The notes: generated by a model not told the origin, from the letters alone. A DNA stretch of 64,000 nucleotides from Aggregatibacter actinomycetemcomitans (GCF_003130205.1 NZ_NRDF01000001.1:62001-126000); one strand, 5' to 3'. Positions 1 through 8,046 are shown, numbered from the stretch's first letter. Program-made: numbers and translations.

Positions 1-294
1 CACATACGCATTTAAAATCGGTCCGACGGTATAACCCAAGAAGCCGGTAAACGCGAACGTGGACAAAATCCCCAACGCACTGTTTGCTAACGCATTGGTT
101 AAGAAAAGTAAACCGTAGAAACCCACAAGCATCAGAATTAACCCCGGTCTAGGTAAATTCATCGCCATGGAAACATAGGCCACCACAGCAGAAAATGCTA
201 ACGTTAAAGCCAGTAGGAAATAAGTGTTACGCAACACTTTATGTGTGCTCAGCAACGATTCTTCCTGCGTGCTAACAATAATACGAGATTGCAT
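1..294 (-). CDS. yccA: YccA / Bax inhibitor-1 family membrane protein, N-terminal part
   Basis: The first 98 codons are visible and the gene runs off the left edge. The translation starts [20 protein letters not shown] and then gives three hydrophobic stretches at about residues 25-43, 48-66 and 70-93. This is the pattern of YccA, a BI-1 family inner-membrane protein that in E. coli interacts with and modulates the FtsH protease. The start ATG has a good ribosome-binding site, AAAGGAGC, eight bases upstream on the minus strand. Family assignment is from the N-terminus only, so function is inferred. Confidence 0.72.
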   Translation of the reverse strand, partial: MQSRIIVSTQEESLLSTHKVLRNTYFLLALTLAFSAVVAYVSMAMNLPRPGLILMLVGFYGLLFLTNALANSALGILSTFAFTGFLGYTVGPILNAYV

Positions 295-733
295 AAAAGC
301 TCCTTTAATTAAAGAAAATAACAGGTTAAAACCTTTGTGTAAGGTAAGGGTTGAGAAGGGAAAAGTCAATTCTTGGCGGTAAATATTTTTCATGGGCACG
401 CCTACAGCGGGAAAAGTGCGGTCCAAAAAATAGGTGTTTTTATGTTTCAAGTAAGAAGATAAATAAATTTAATAATTTCAGTAAATTAAATAATTTTTGC
501 TATTGACTATGAAATTCCGCCGATTAAATTATTCAGAAAAATGAATGACAATAATGCCATCTGCTTATCCGAAGAACATATTTGGTATTAAAACCTAAGG
601 GAAACTATCATGTCTTGTTTAGGAAATGATCCTTATTATGTCAATTCTCCTGTTATGAACCTTAGCGTTCGCTACTTTAATTAGTGCTGTTTTTTATCAA
701 ATTAAACTATTGCCTACTGTTTCGGAATAATAG
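295..733. other. Intergenic region left of the defence island
   Basis: About 440 bases without a convincing gene. There is one exact Pasteurellaceae uptake signal at 414-422. A 24-codon open frame at 610-684 has a weak ribosome-binding site but no recognisable product. The region probably holds the yccA promoter and the left junction of the island. It is AT-rich and shows no integrase or insertion-sequence end that I can recognise. Confidence 0.5.
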
Positions 734-1027
734 AAAACCACGCAGCTATTGACTATCCTGTTCGGCAGTGACAATGAAACCCTTATCGACCGCCTGCACC
801 ACGCCGACCACATCGGCGGACTGCTGCGCAAACTCCAACCCTACACCGTCCAAATCCCCGAAAAAGCCCTTGGCGTGTTGTATCAGGTAGGACGGATTGA
901 ACCGATAAACAAAGCTGTTTTCGGAGAGCAGTTCTACGCGTTGATCGGGATGGATTTGTATGACGATGTGGCGGGTTTGAGTTGGGGGAATACGGAGTTT
1001 TTGAAGGGGGAGAGTTTAGTGTTTTAG
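734..1027 (+). pseudogene. cas3: C-terminal remnant of type I-C cas3
   Basis: The open frame follows a TAG at 731-733 and has no ribosome-binding site or good start. It encodes about 97 residues including LLRKLQPYTVQIPEKAL, then a GMDLYDDVAGLSW block and a terminal FLKGESLVF. The LQPYTV segment followed by a short beta-rich end fits my memory of the C-terminus of type I-C Cas3 helicase-nucleases. The HD nuclease and all helicase motifs are absent, so it cannot degrade DNA. It keeps the position expected for cas3, upstream of cas5, but a restriction-modification block now separates them. The assignment rests on recall and a short sequence. Confidence 0.55.
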
Positions 1028-1120
1028 ACAACTTATAATTTTTAGAAAAAATTTGCTTTTACATTTCAAAGCGCATATCATCAACCAGATTTAAAAACAT
1101 ATTCGGAGAAAACCAAGATC

Positions 1121-1717
1121 ATGCTTCATCACCAGCTTACTCCTCATCAAACCCAATATTACGCCTGGCTGCTTACTCGTCAAGCCGAGAGGAGCAACGT
1201 TGAATCGTTGGCAAGCACCTTAGTCGATGCCCAAGTCGATTTGAATCCGCACCAAGTGGATGCAGCTTTGTTTGCCTGCCAAAATCCCCTATCAAAGGGC
1301 GTGATTTTGGCGGATGAAGTGGGCTTAGGCAAACACGGCTATTCCAGTGAAAACGATTTTATCTATGTAACCACGCAAACCCTGACCGCCGAACAGCTTC
1401 AAGCCTTGTCGGAAGAAGTGGGCGCCAGCCGCAGCCTTCTGATTTGCTGCTCCGCTTGGCGCGGGATTACAGTGGAAAAAGCTGCAGAGCGTTTCCCGAA
1501 TCTTTCCTTAAAAAAAATCCCGAAAATGATTCTGGCTCGCTGCGAATGGGGACACGACGATTACAGCCTGAACGTCGCCAACCTGCCGATGGCGGAAAAC
1601 GAGCCTGAAGAGAATCCAAGGTCGTCTGAAAACAAACCCGCCGCTAAAACAAAGGCAAAAAAAGCCAAAAGTGCGGTGGAAAATCAGGGCGGATTGTTTG
1701 ACGGGGAGGACGCGTAA
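1121..1717 (+). pseudogene. Deletion fusion: SNF2-type helicase N-terminus joined to methyltransferase C-terminus
   Basis: The 198-residue frame is a chimera. Residues 1-71 look like the start of a SNF2/DEAD helicase, with a Q-motif-like LNPHQVDAALFA and the Walker A start ILADEVGLGK. Right after that lysine (nt about 1334) the sequence changes to the C-terminal part of a type III-like DNA methyltransferase (QTLTAEQLQALSEEVG, then ARCEWGHDDYSLNVANLP), ending in a Lys-rich tail and GGLFDGEDA. Relatives of the next gene are commonly preceded by a helicase and a methyltransferase, so an in-frame deletion probably removed everything between. No SAM-binding or catalytic methyltransferase motif remains. 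The tail carries both a Neisseria uptake sequence (1619-1630) and a Pasteurellaceae one (1669-1677). Confidence 0.65.
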
Positions 1718-1735
1718 TGCACGGACAATGCGTAG

Positions 1736-1822
1736 GGTGGGCTTCAGCCCACTAATCCGAAACCTTATTGGTGCAGCAGGCTGCTGCACTAATAGGAAGT
1801 TACTCGAAATTTTCGAATAACT
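1736..1822. repeat. Cluster of three stem-loops between the mod remnant and res
   Basis: Three dyads follow one another. The first is GTGGGC-TTCA-GCCCAC (1737-1752). The second has the core GTGCAGCA-GGC-TGCTGCAC and extends to about 15 base pairs with wobbles (1764-1796). The third is AGTTA-C-TCGAA-ATT-TTCGA-A-TAACT (1798-1822). None is followed by a T-run, so they are not ordinary terminators. The first resembles palindromic intergenic repeats I associate with Neisseria, from memory only. Confidence 0.6.
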
Positions 1823-1888
1823 GCCTACTCAATAATAAAGCAGTAATTAAGTCATCCTTAATCACTGGCACGAAAAAGAGATAAAACC

Positions 1889-4603
1889 ATGAGCATTAGA
1901 ACTCAAAACTACATCAACGGGCGTTTGTCTTTGCGCGTACCGCAAGTGGAGAGCTTGGCAAGATTGAAACAGGCACTGGATGCTGCGCCGGAAATGGCAC
2001 AAAAAGAACGCGATGTGGCGGCAGTGTTAAATACTTTAAAAGCCGAATTTCCGACCTTGCAGGATTTTGAACGCGATTTTCCATCTTTGTGTTTTGCCTT
2101 GGCAACGGGCGTGGGCAAAACCCGTCTGATGGGGGCGTTTATTGCTTATCTGCATTTAGCACATGGGATTAACAATTTTTTTGTCCTTGCGCCGAATTTG
2201 ACTATTTACAATAAATTGATTGCAGATTTCACGCCCAATACGCCGAAATATGTGTTCAAAGGCATCAGCGAGTTTGCGGTTACGTCGCCGAAATTGATTA
2301 CCGGTGATAACTATGAAAGCCAAAATTTGAGTATGGGGATGGATAATCTTTTCGGCGAGATTACCATCAACGTCTTCAACATTTCCAAAATCAATTCCGA
2401 AGTGCGCGGCGGTAAAGAGCCTAAAATCAAACGGATGCGCGAAGTGTTGGGGGACAGTTATTTCAATTATTTATCTAACCTGCCCGATTTGGTGCTATTG
2501 ATGGACGAATCACACCGCTATCGGGCGCAGGCGGGGATGCGGGCGATTAATGAATTAAATCCGCTGTTCGGCTTGGAATTGACCGCCACGCCTTTTGTGG
2601 AATCCACCAAAGAGCCGATTCCGTTTAAAAACGTGATTGTGGATTATCCGCTGGCGCGGGCGATGGCAGGCGGTTTTGTGAAAATGCCGGCGGCGGTTAC
2701 GCAGCGCGATTTCGATGCGAAAAACTATACGCCCGAAGAAATTGAAAAAATCAAACTAGAAGACGGCGTGCGCGTGCATGAAAACACCAAAGTGGAGCTT
2801 TTGACTTATGCACGGGAAAATAATGCCGCCGTTGTAAAACCTTTTATGCTGGTCATCGCCCGCGACACTACGCACGCGGCGCAGCTTTTGACATTGCTGG
2901 AATCGGACGCGTTTTATAACGGACGTTATAAAGGCAAAGTGATTCAGGTGGATTCGAGCAAATCGGGCAAAGACGAAGAGGAAATGATTGAACGGCTTTT
3001 GGCGGTGGAAAGCGTAGATGAGCCGACGGAAATCGTCATCCATGTCAATATGCTCAAAGAAGGTTGGGACGTTACCAATCTTTATACGATTGTGCCGCTG
3101 CGCGCTGCCAATGCCAGAACGCTGATCGAGCAATCCATCGGACGCGGTTTGCGCCTGCCTTATGGAAAACGTATGGGCGTGGAAGTAGTCGATAGGCTCA
3201 ATATCGTCGCCCATGACCGTTTTCAGGAAATCATCGACGAAGCCAATAAGGGCGATTCGGTATTGAAGTTGCAGCAAGTGATTTTGGATGCGCCGAGTGC
3301 GGACGATAAGAAAGTGAGCGTGCAAGTTGTGAGCCAAATGGAAACTTCGTTGGGTTTGGTGAATACGTCGTCTGAAAATCCGGAAGAGAGCCTGTTGCAA
3401 ACCCAAGCTTCGGCGGATTATCAACCTGTCTTTCAAACCGAAAACGAAAAACGCATTGCCCGCGCGGTCATGGAAACCGCCGCCAAATACGCCGCCCGTC
3501 CAAGTGAAGCGCCGGCTTCCCAAGCGTTATTGAGCGATGAAATCCGCCAAAAAATCATCAAGGAAGTTCAGACGACCTTATTGTCTGTGCAAGGTGAACT
3601 GCTGACGGATAATGAGGTGGATATGGCACAAATCGTCGCCAAAACAACTGAAATCATGGTTTCGCAGACCATCGATATTCCGCGCATTACCGTTGTGCCA
3701 AGCGGCGAAGTCAGCGCCGGTTTTCACCCGTTTAAACTGGACGTAAGCAGCCTGCACCTGCAACCGGGCGCACGCGAAATCACCATTCATAATCTGCATA
3801 CCAACGAACAAAGCAGCCTTTCTGCCGAATTGGGTTTGAAGGAAAAGCGCCCCGAAGACTATATCGTGTTTGCACTGATTGATTTTGAGGATATTGATTA
3901 TCTTACTCAAGCCGATCTGCTTTACGACTTGGCGGGGCAGATGGTGGCATATTTGCATAGTTATTTGTCGGAAAGCGAAGCGTTGGAAGTATTGGATAAA
4001 GACCGTCGTTTGATTGCCAAAGAAATTCACGCCCAAATGCAGGCGCATTTTGAGGAGACCGCCACCGCTTACGAAGTCCGTGTCAGTCAAGGATTCAGCA
4101 CACTCAAACCGTGCAATTACACGGTAAGCGCCGACGAACCTGTGCATTCGGTGCGTCAAACGCCAAAGGATGTCGGCAAAATCAAACAAATGCTGTTCGG
4201 CGGATTTGCCAAATGTCTGTATCCGTTTCAAAAATTTGATTCCGACACCGAACGCCGCGTTGCCGTGATTTTGGAGAGCGACGCACAAAAATGGTTTAAA
4301 CCCGCACAAGGGCAATTTTTGATTTATTGGAAATCGGGCTTGGATTCAAAAGAATATGTGCCTGATTTTGTAGTCGAAACCGAAGAGGGCATTTGGCTTG
4401 CCGAAACCAAAGCACGCAATGATTTGAGCAGCCCGGAAGTGCTGGCAAAAGCCGAAGCCGCCGTGAAGTGGTGCCAACACGCTTCCGATTATGCTTTGCA
4501 ACATGGCGGCAAAGCGTGGCGTTATGTCTTGATTCCGCATGACGAAGTCAGCAAAGCGAAAAGACTGGCGGATTTTTTAAGGTTTGAGAAAAAGGTTGTC
4601 TGA
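1889..4603 (+). CDS. Type III-like restriction endonuclease subunit R (helicase-nuclease), orphan
   Basis: A 904-residue protein of the family that supplies ATP-driven translocation and cleavage in type III-like restriction systems. Visible motifs are Walker A ATGVGKT (72-78), DESH (206-209), LTATPF (231-236), motif VI IEQSIGRGLRLP (about 412-423) and a C-terminal PD-(D/E)XK nuclease core, PDFVVETEEGIWLAETKA (about residues 825-843). Length and layout match what I know as the BPTD_3080-type restriction subunit. No frameshift is seen, so the gene looks intact, but the cognate methyltransferase is reduced to a C-terminal stub. Type III enzymes need the modification subunit to recognise DNA, so the protein may be inactive or may borrow a partner elsewhere. 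It carries an exact complement-strand Neisseria uptake sequence at 3567-3578. Confidence 0.85.
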   Translation: MSIRTQNYINGRLSLRVPQVESLARLKQALDAAPEMAQKERDVAAVLNTLKAEFPTLQDFERDFPSLCFALATGVGKTRLMGAFIAYLHLAHGINNFFVLAPNLTIYNKLIADFTPNTPKYVFKGISEFAVTSPKLITGDNYESQNLSMGMDNLFGEITINVFNISKINSEVRGGKEPKIKRMREVLGDSYFNYLSNLPDLVLLMDESHRYRAQAGMRAINELNPLFGLELTATPFVESTKEPIPFKNVIVDYPLARAMAGGFVKMPAAVTQRDFDAKNYTPEEIEKIKLEDGVRVHENTKVELLTYARENNAAVVKPFMLVIARDTTHAAQLLTLLESDAFYNGRYKGKVIQVDSSKSGKDEEEMIERLLAVESVDEPTEIVIHVNMLKEGWDVTNLYTIVPLRAANARTLIEQSIGRGLRLPYGKRMGVEVVDRLNIVAHDRFQEIIDEANKGDSVLKLQQVILDAPSADDKKVSVQVVSQMETSLGLVNTSSENPEESLLQTQASADYQPVFQTENEKRIARAVMETAAKYAARPSEAPASQALLSDEIRQKIIKEVQTTLLSVQGELLTDNEVDMAQIVAKTTEIMVSQTIDIPRITVVPSGEVSAGFHPFKLDVSSLHLQPGAREITIHNLHTNEQSSLSAELGLKEKRPEDYIVFALIDFEDIDYLTQADLLYDLAGQMVAYLHSYLSESEALEVLDKDRRLIAKEIHAQMQAHFEETATAYEVRVSQGFSTLKPCNYTVSADEPVHSVRQTPKDVGKIKQMLFGGFAKCLYPFQKFDSDTERRVAVILESDAQKWFKPAQGQFLIYWKSGLDSKEYVPDFVVETEEGIWLAETKARNDLSSPEVLAKAEAAVKWCQHASDYALQHGGKAWRYVLIPHDEVSKAKRLADFLRFEKKVV

Positions 4604-4607
4604 AAAC

Positions 4608-4702
4608 GGTTCGCACCCGTAAAGTGCGTGGATTGAAACTAAAATTGATAGGTTAACAGTAAACCTGCCCGCCCCTTCTCCCTGAAGGGGCGTGTGTACA
4701 AC
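4608..4702 (+). CRISPR. Degenerate two-repeat mini-array upstream of cas5c
   Basis: The first unit (4608-4639, 32 nt) has a hairpin CGCAC-CCGTAAA-GTGCG and ends in TGGATTGAAAC, the canonical 11-nt type I-C 5' handle. A 31-nt spacer-like stretch follows (4640-4670). The second unit (4671-4702, 32 nt) has a perfect 8-bp stem GCCCCTTC-TCCCT-GAAGGGGC and ends in a handle-like GTGTGTACAAC. It finishes right before the cas5c ribosome-binding site. Sizes and spacing fit repeat-spacer-repeat. The repeats differ from each other and from the main array. It could be an old array remnant or a regulatory mini-CRISPR. Confidence 0.5.
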
Positions 4703-4717
4703 CAAAAGGAGAACCAA

Positions 4718-5392
4718 ATGAACCGAATCCGCCTGCACATTTGGGGCGATTATGCCTGTTTTACCCGTCCGGAGATGAAGGTGGAGCGGGTGTCTTATGA
4801 TGTGATCACGCCGTCTGCCGCGCGTGGGATTTTGGCGGCGGTGCATTGGAAACCGGCAATTCGCTGGGTGATTGACAGGATTTATGTGTTGAAGCCGATT
4901 CGCTTTGAGTCAGTGCGGCGCAATGAATTGGGCGGCAAGATTTCGGCGGGTAAGGTCGGTGGGGCGATGAAGCGCAAGAGCGTTGCCGATTTATACACGC
5001 TGATTGAGGAAGACCGCCAACAGCGTGCGGCAACGGTGTTGAAAGACGTGGCGTATGTGATTGAGGCGCGCGCGGTGCTGACGGCGAAAGCGGGTGCGGA
5101 TGAGACCGTTACCAAGCATATTGAGATGTTCAAACGCCGCGCTAAGAAAGGGCAGTGTTTCCAGCAGCCTTGTATGGGCGTACGCGAGTTTCCCGCTGAT
5201 TTTGCCTTTATTGACGAAGGCGAGCTGCTGCCCGAATCGGCGTTATCGGCAGACGAACGCCACCGCGATTTGGGCTGGATGCTGCACGATATTGATTTCG
5301 ACCACGGCAACACGCCGCGTTTTTTCCGTGCGGAAATGAAAGACGGCGTGATTGATGTGCCGCCGTTTCACGCCGAGGAGGTGAAAGCATGA
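4718..5392 (+). CDS. cas5c: Type I-C CRISPR Cas5c (Cas5d) crRNA-processing endonuclease
   Basis: 224 residues starting MNRIRLHIWGDYACFTRPEM, the RAMP-fold N-terminus of Cas5c. In type I-C systems this protein replaces Cas6: it cuts the repeat at the base of its hairpin and caps the 5' end of the effector complex. The ATG has an AAGGAGAA site five bases upstream. A GTG 24 bases earlier is unlikely because it lies inside the upstream hairpin element. The protein also has the conserved TPSAARGILAAVHWKPAI segment. The stop overlaps the cas8c start (ATGA), as in an operon. Confidence 0.92.
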   Translation: MNRIRLHIWGDYACFTRPEMKVERVSYDVITPSAARGILAAVHWKPAIRWVIDRIYVLKPIRFESVRRNELGGKISAGKVGGAMKRKSVADLYTLIEEDRQQRAATVLKDVAYVIEARAVLTAKAGADETVTKHIEMFKRRAKKGQCFQQPCMGVREFPADFAFIDEGELLPESALSADERHRDLGWMLHDIDFDHGNTPRFFRAEMKDGVIDVPPFHAEEVKA

Positions 5393-7167
5393 TTCTTGCC
5401 TCTCTTGCCCGCTATTACTACCGCTTGGCGGCAGAAAATGATGAAGTCGGCAATCCGAAAGTGCCGCCTTACGGGTTTAGCGAAGAGAAAATCGGCTGGA
5501 TTTTGGTGTTGGATAAGGAAGGTCGTCTGAAAACCGCTGTGCCGCATCTGACCGCCGATAAAAAGCCGCAGCCGAAATTGATGAGCGTGCCGCGTCCCGA
5601 AAAACGCACGTCGGGCGTGAAGCCGAATTTCCTGTGGGACAAAACCGCCTACACACTGGGCGTGGAAGCCAATAAAAACAAAGCCGAGGCGAAGGAAGAG
5701 CCGTTTACATCGTCTGAAAAAACTTTCGCCGCCTTCCAACAATATCATCTCGAATTGCTGCAAAACAGCGAAGACGAAGGCTTGCAAGCCTTATTTCTGT
5801 TTTTGCAAAACTGGCTACCTGAAAATTTTGCCGCAGCCAATCTTCCCTCTGAAATACTTGATGCCAACATCGCATTTTCTCTCGAAAAACCGACCGCACT
5901 TATCCATAAACGCGACGCCGCGCAAATCTTGTGGGCAGGCCGTCTGAAAAGCGACGAAGCTGTTGAGGGCTTGTGTCTGATCAGCGGCGAAAACGCCCCG
6001 ATTGCGCGGCTGCATCCGGCGATTAAAGGCGTGTTCGGCGGGCAGAGTTCCGGCGGTTCGATTATCTCCTTCAACCAAGAAGCCTTTGCCTCTTTTGGCA
6101 AGGAACAAGGCGCGAACGCCCCCGTGTCCGAGCAATCCGCCTTCGCCTACACCACCGCGCTGAACTATCTGCTGCGCCGCGAAAACGGACACTGCCTGAC
6201 CATCGGCGACGCCAGCACCGTCTTTTGGGTGGAAGCCGCCAACAACGCTACCGCCCAAGCCGCCGAAGGATTCTTCGCGCAAGTGTTCACCCCGCCCGAC
6301 GACAAGCAGGAAAGCACCAAAATTTTCAATGTGCTGGAACAAATCGCCAAAGGCAGACCGTTGCGAGACATCGCCCCCGAACTCTCGCCCGACACCCGTT
6401 TTTATATCTTGGGGCTGGCGCCGAACGCCGCACGAATTTCTATCCGCTTTTGGCTGGATACGACTTTCGGACAGTTGGCGGGGAATTTGGCGCAACACTG
6501 GCAGGATTTGGCGATTGAACCGAGAGCATGGAAAACGCCGCCGTCGATTTGGCGCTTGCTGTTACAAACGGCGGTTTTAGGCAAAAGCGAAAACATCTCG
6601 CCCATTTTGGCTGGCGAAATGACCCGCGCCGTTATCTGCGGCACGCCGTATCCATTGAGCCTGCTGTCCCAACTGATTGCCCGAGTCCGTGCCGACGGCG
6701 ATGTGAACGGCTTGCGCGTGGCTATGATGAAAGCCGTGTTGCAGCGGCGTTTTAGAAAAGGTTTGATTAAAGAGGAGATTCCGATGAGTTTAAACACCGA
6801 AAGTGAAAACAATGCCTATCTGCTGGGACGGTTGTTTGCCGTGTTGGAGCGCATCCAATATCAGGCGTTGGGCGATTTGAATGCCGGCATTGCCGACCGC
6901 TATTACGGCTCCGCCTCCGCCGTGCCGTTTTCCGTCTTCCCGCGCCTGCTGTCCGGCGCCAAACACCATTTGTCGCGCCTACGTAAAGACAAAGGTGGCG
7001 CTGCGGTGAATCGGGAAAAAGAGTTGGGCGAAATTATCGCCAAACTGCTGGAAACCTTCCCGCGCCATTTGAGCATTGAAGAACAGGGCAGGTTCGCCAT
7101 CGGCTATTACCACCAGAAACAAAGTTATTTTGCCGAAAAAGAATCCGCCGAAACCATTGAAAACTAA
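5389..7167 (+). CDS. cas8c: Type I-C CRISPR large subunit Cas8c (Csd1)
   Basis: 592 residues beginning MILASLARYYYRLAAEND, typical of Csd1/Cas8c, the large subunit that reads the PAM and holds the target DNA. Length is normal for the family and the frame is intact. Translation is coupled to cas5c by a 4-base overlap, and a strong GAGGAGGT site precedes the start. Two Neisseria-type uptake sequences lie inside (5520 and 5937), plus one Pasteurellaceae signal on the minus strand (5893-5901). The C-terminal part carries a separate internal start for Cas11c. Confidence 0.92.
   Translation: MILASLARYYYRLAAENDEVGNPKVPPYGFSEEKIGWILVLDKEGRLKTAVPHLTADKKPQPKLMSVPRPEKRTSGVKPNFLWDKTAYTLGVEANKNKAEAKEEPFTSSEKTFAAFQQYHLELLQNSEDEGLQALFLFLQNWLPENFAAANLPSEILDANIAFSLEKPTALIHKRDAAQILWAGRLKSDEAVEGLCLISGENAPIARLHPAIKGVFGGQSSGGSIISFNQEAFASFGKEQGANAPVSEQSAFAYTTALNYLLRRENGHCLTIGDASTVFWVEAANNATAQAAEGFFAQVFTPPDDKQESTKIFNVLEQIAKGRPLRDIAPELSPDTRFYILGLAPNAARISIRFWLDTTFGQLAGNLAQHWQDLAIEPRAWKTPPSIWRLLLQTAVLGKSENISPILAGEMTRAVICGTPYPLSLLSQLIARVRADGDVNGLRVAMMKAVLQRRFRKGLIKEEIPMSLNTESENNAYLLGRLFAVLERIQYQALGDLNAGIADRYYGSASAVPFSVFPRLLSGAKHHLSRLRKDKGGAAVNREKELGEIIAKLLETFPRHLSIEEQGRFAIGYYHQKQSYFAEKESAETIEN
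6784..7167 (+). CDS. cas11c: Cas11c small subunit from an internal start within cas8c
   Basis: An in-frame ATG at codon 466 of cas8c is preceded by GAGGAG with six-base spacing. Translation from it gives a 127-residue helical protein, MSLNTESENNAYLLGRL to the Cas8c end. In characterised type I-C systems the small subunit Cas11c is made this way from the 3' part of cas8c, at about this size. The visible ribosome-binding site makes internal initiation likely here. Expression itself is inferred. Confidence 0.7.
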   Translation: MSLNTESENNAYLLGRLFAVLERIQYQALGDLNAGIADRYYGSASAVPFSVFPRLLSGAKHHLSRLRKDKGGAAVNREKELGEIIAKLLETFPRHLSIEEQGRFAIGYYHQKQSYFAEKESAETIEN

Positions 7168-7179
7168 GGAGACCTGAAA

Positions 7180-8046
7180 ATGACTGCCATCCAAAACCGC
7201 TATGAATTTGTTTACTTTTTCGATGTAACCAACGGCAACCCCAACGGCGACCCCGACGCGGGCAATATGCCGCGCCTCGATCCCGAATCCAGCAAAGGAT
7301 TGGTTACCGATGTCTGCCTGAAACGCAAAATCCGTAATTTCATCGAAATCAGCGCGGAAAATCAGCCCGGCTATGAAATCTACGTCAAAGAAAAAAGCGT
7401 GCTGAATCTGCAAAACAAACGTGCTTATGAAGCCTTGGGTATCGAATCCGAAGCCAAAAAACTGCCGAAAGACGAAGCCAAAGCCCGCGAGATCACCGCC
7501 TGGATGTGTAAAAACTTCTTCGATATCCGCACTTTCGGCGCGGTGATGACCACCGAAGTGAACAGCGGGCAAGTGCGCGGCGCCGTGCAACTGGCGTTCG
7601 CCCAATCCATCGACCCCATCGTGCCTCTGGAAATTTCCATCACCCGCATGGCGGTAACCAATGAAAAAGATTTGGAAAAAGAACGCACGATGGGACGTAA
7701 ATACATCGTCCCTTACGCCCTCTACCGAGTCCACGGCTTCATTTCCGCCAACCTCGCCACCAAAACCGGTTTTTCAGACGACGATTTGGCAAAACTCTGG
7801 CGAGCCCTGCAATTGATGTTCGAACACGACCGCTCCGCCGCCCGTGGCGAAATGGCAGCGCGCAAACTGATCGTCTTCAAACACGACAACTCCTTCGGCA
7901 GCCAGCCTGCACACAAACTGTTTGATGCCGTGAAAGTCGAACGCGTCAACGGCGAATCGGGAACACCCGCAAGTAGCTTCGGCGACTACAAAATCAGCGT
8001 GCATTCAGACGACCTCAAAGGCGTTAGTGTTGAAGAATATTTGTAA
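7180..8046 (+). CDS. cas7c: Type I-C CRISPR backbone subunit Cas7c (Csd2)
   Basis: 288 residues with the Csd2/Csh2-family start [20 protein letters not shown], and later a [11 protein letters not shown] segment followed by [18 protein letters not shown]. Cas7c copies polymerise along the crRNA spacer to form the effector filament. An AAGGAGA site lies seven bases before the ATG, and the gap to cas8c is 12 bases. The gene is intact and ends the effector operon. In complete type I-C loci cas4-cas1-cas2 would follow; here none does. An exact mucosa-type uptake sequence lies near the 3' end. Confidence 0.93.
   Translation: MTAIQNRYEFVYFFDVTNGNPNGDPDAGNMPRLDPESSKGLVTDVCLKRKIRNFIEISAENQPGYEIYVKEKSVLNLQNKRAYEALGIESEAKKLPKDEAKAREITAWMCKNFFDIRTFGAVMTTEVNSGQVRGAVQLAFAQSIDPIVPLEISITRMAVTNEKDLEKERTMGRKYIVPYALYRVHGFISANLATKTGFSDDDLAKLWRALQLMFEHDRSAARGEMAARKLIVFKHDNSFGSQPAHKLFDAVKVERVNGESGTPASSFGDYKISVHSDDLKGVSVEEYL

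Larger units (their letters stand above)
1619..8015. repeat. Cluster of Neisseriaceae DNA uptake sequences (DUS)
   Basis: Exact copies of the mucosa-dialect DUS AGGTCGTCTGAA lie at 1619-1630, 3567-3578 (minus), 5520-5531 and 8004-8015 (minus). One AG-DUS, AGGCCGTCTGAA, lies at 5937-5948. Near copies with one mismatch are at 3365-3376 and 4593-4604, and with two at 5707-5718 and 7773-7784 (minus). I noticed none of these words outside the island. Only two exact Pasteurellaceae uptake signals (1669 and 5893) occur between 423 and 8064, where the flanks have one every kilobase or so. Confidence 0.85.

Noticed and set aside
734-1027. A complete small protein gene rather than a cas3 tail
   Set aside because: No start with a ribosome-binding site, a stop just upstream, and the sequence fits the extreme C-terminus of Cas3 in the expected gene order.
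2756-3523. Long minus-strand frame (255 codons) opposite res, and similar ones opposite cas8c (5815-6498, 6979-7734)
   Set aside because: They lie fully inside intact genes on the other strand, have His/Arg/Phe-rich antisense composition and match nothing.
4694-4717. GTG start giving eight extra residues on Cas5c
   Set aside because: It lies in the hairpin element with no upstream ribosome-binding site, while the ATG at 4718 has AAGGAGAA and the known family N-terminus.
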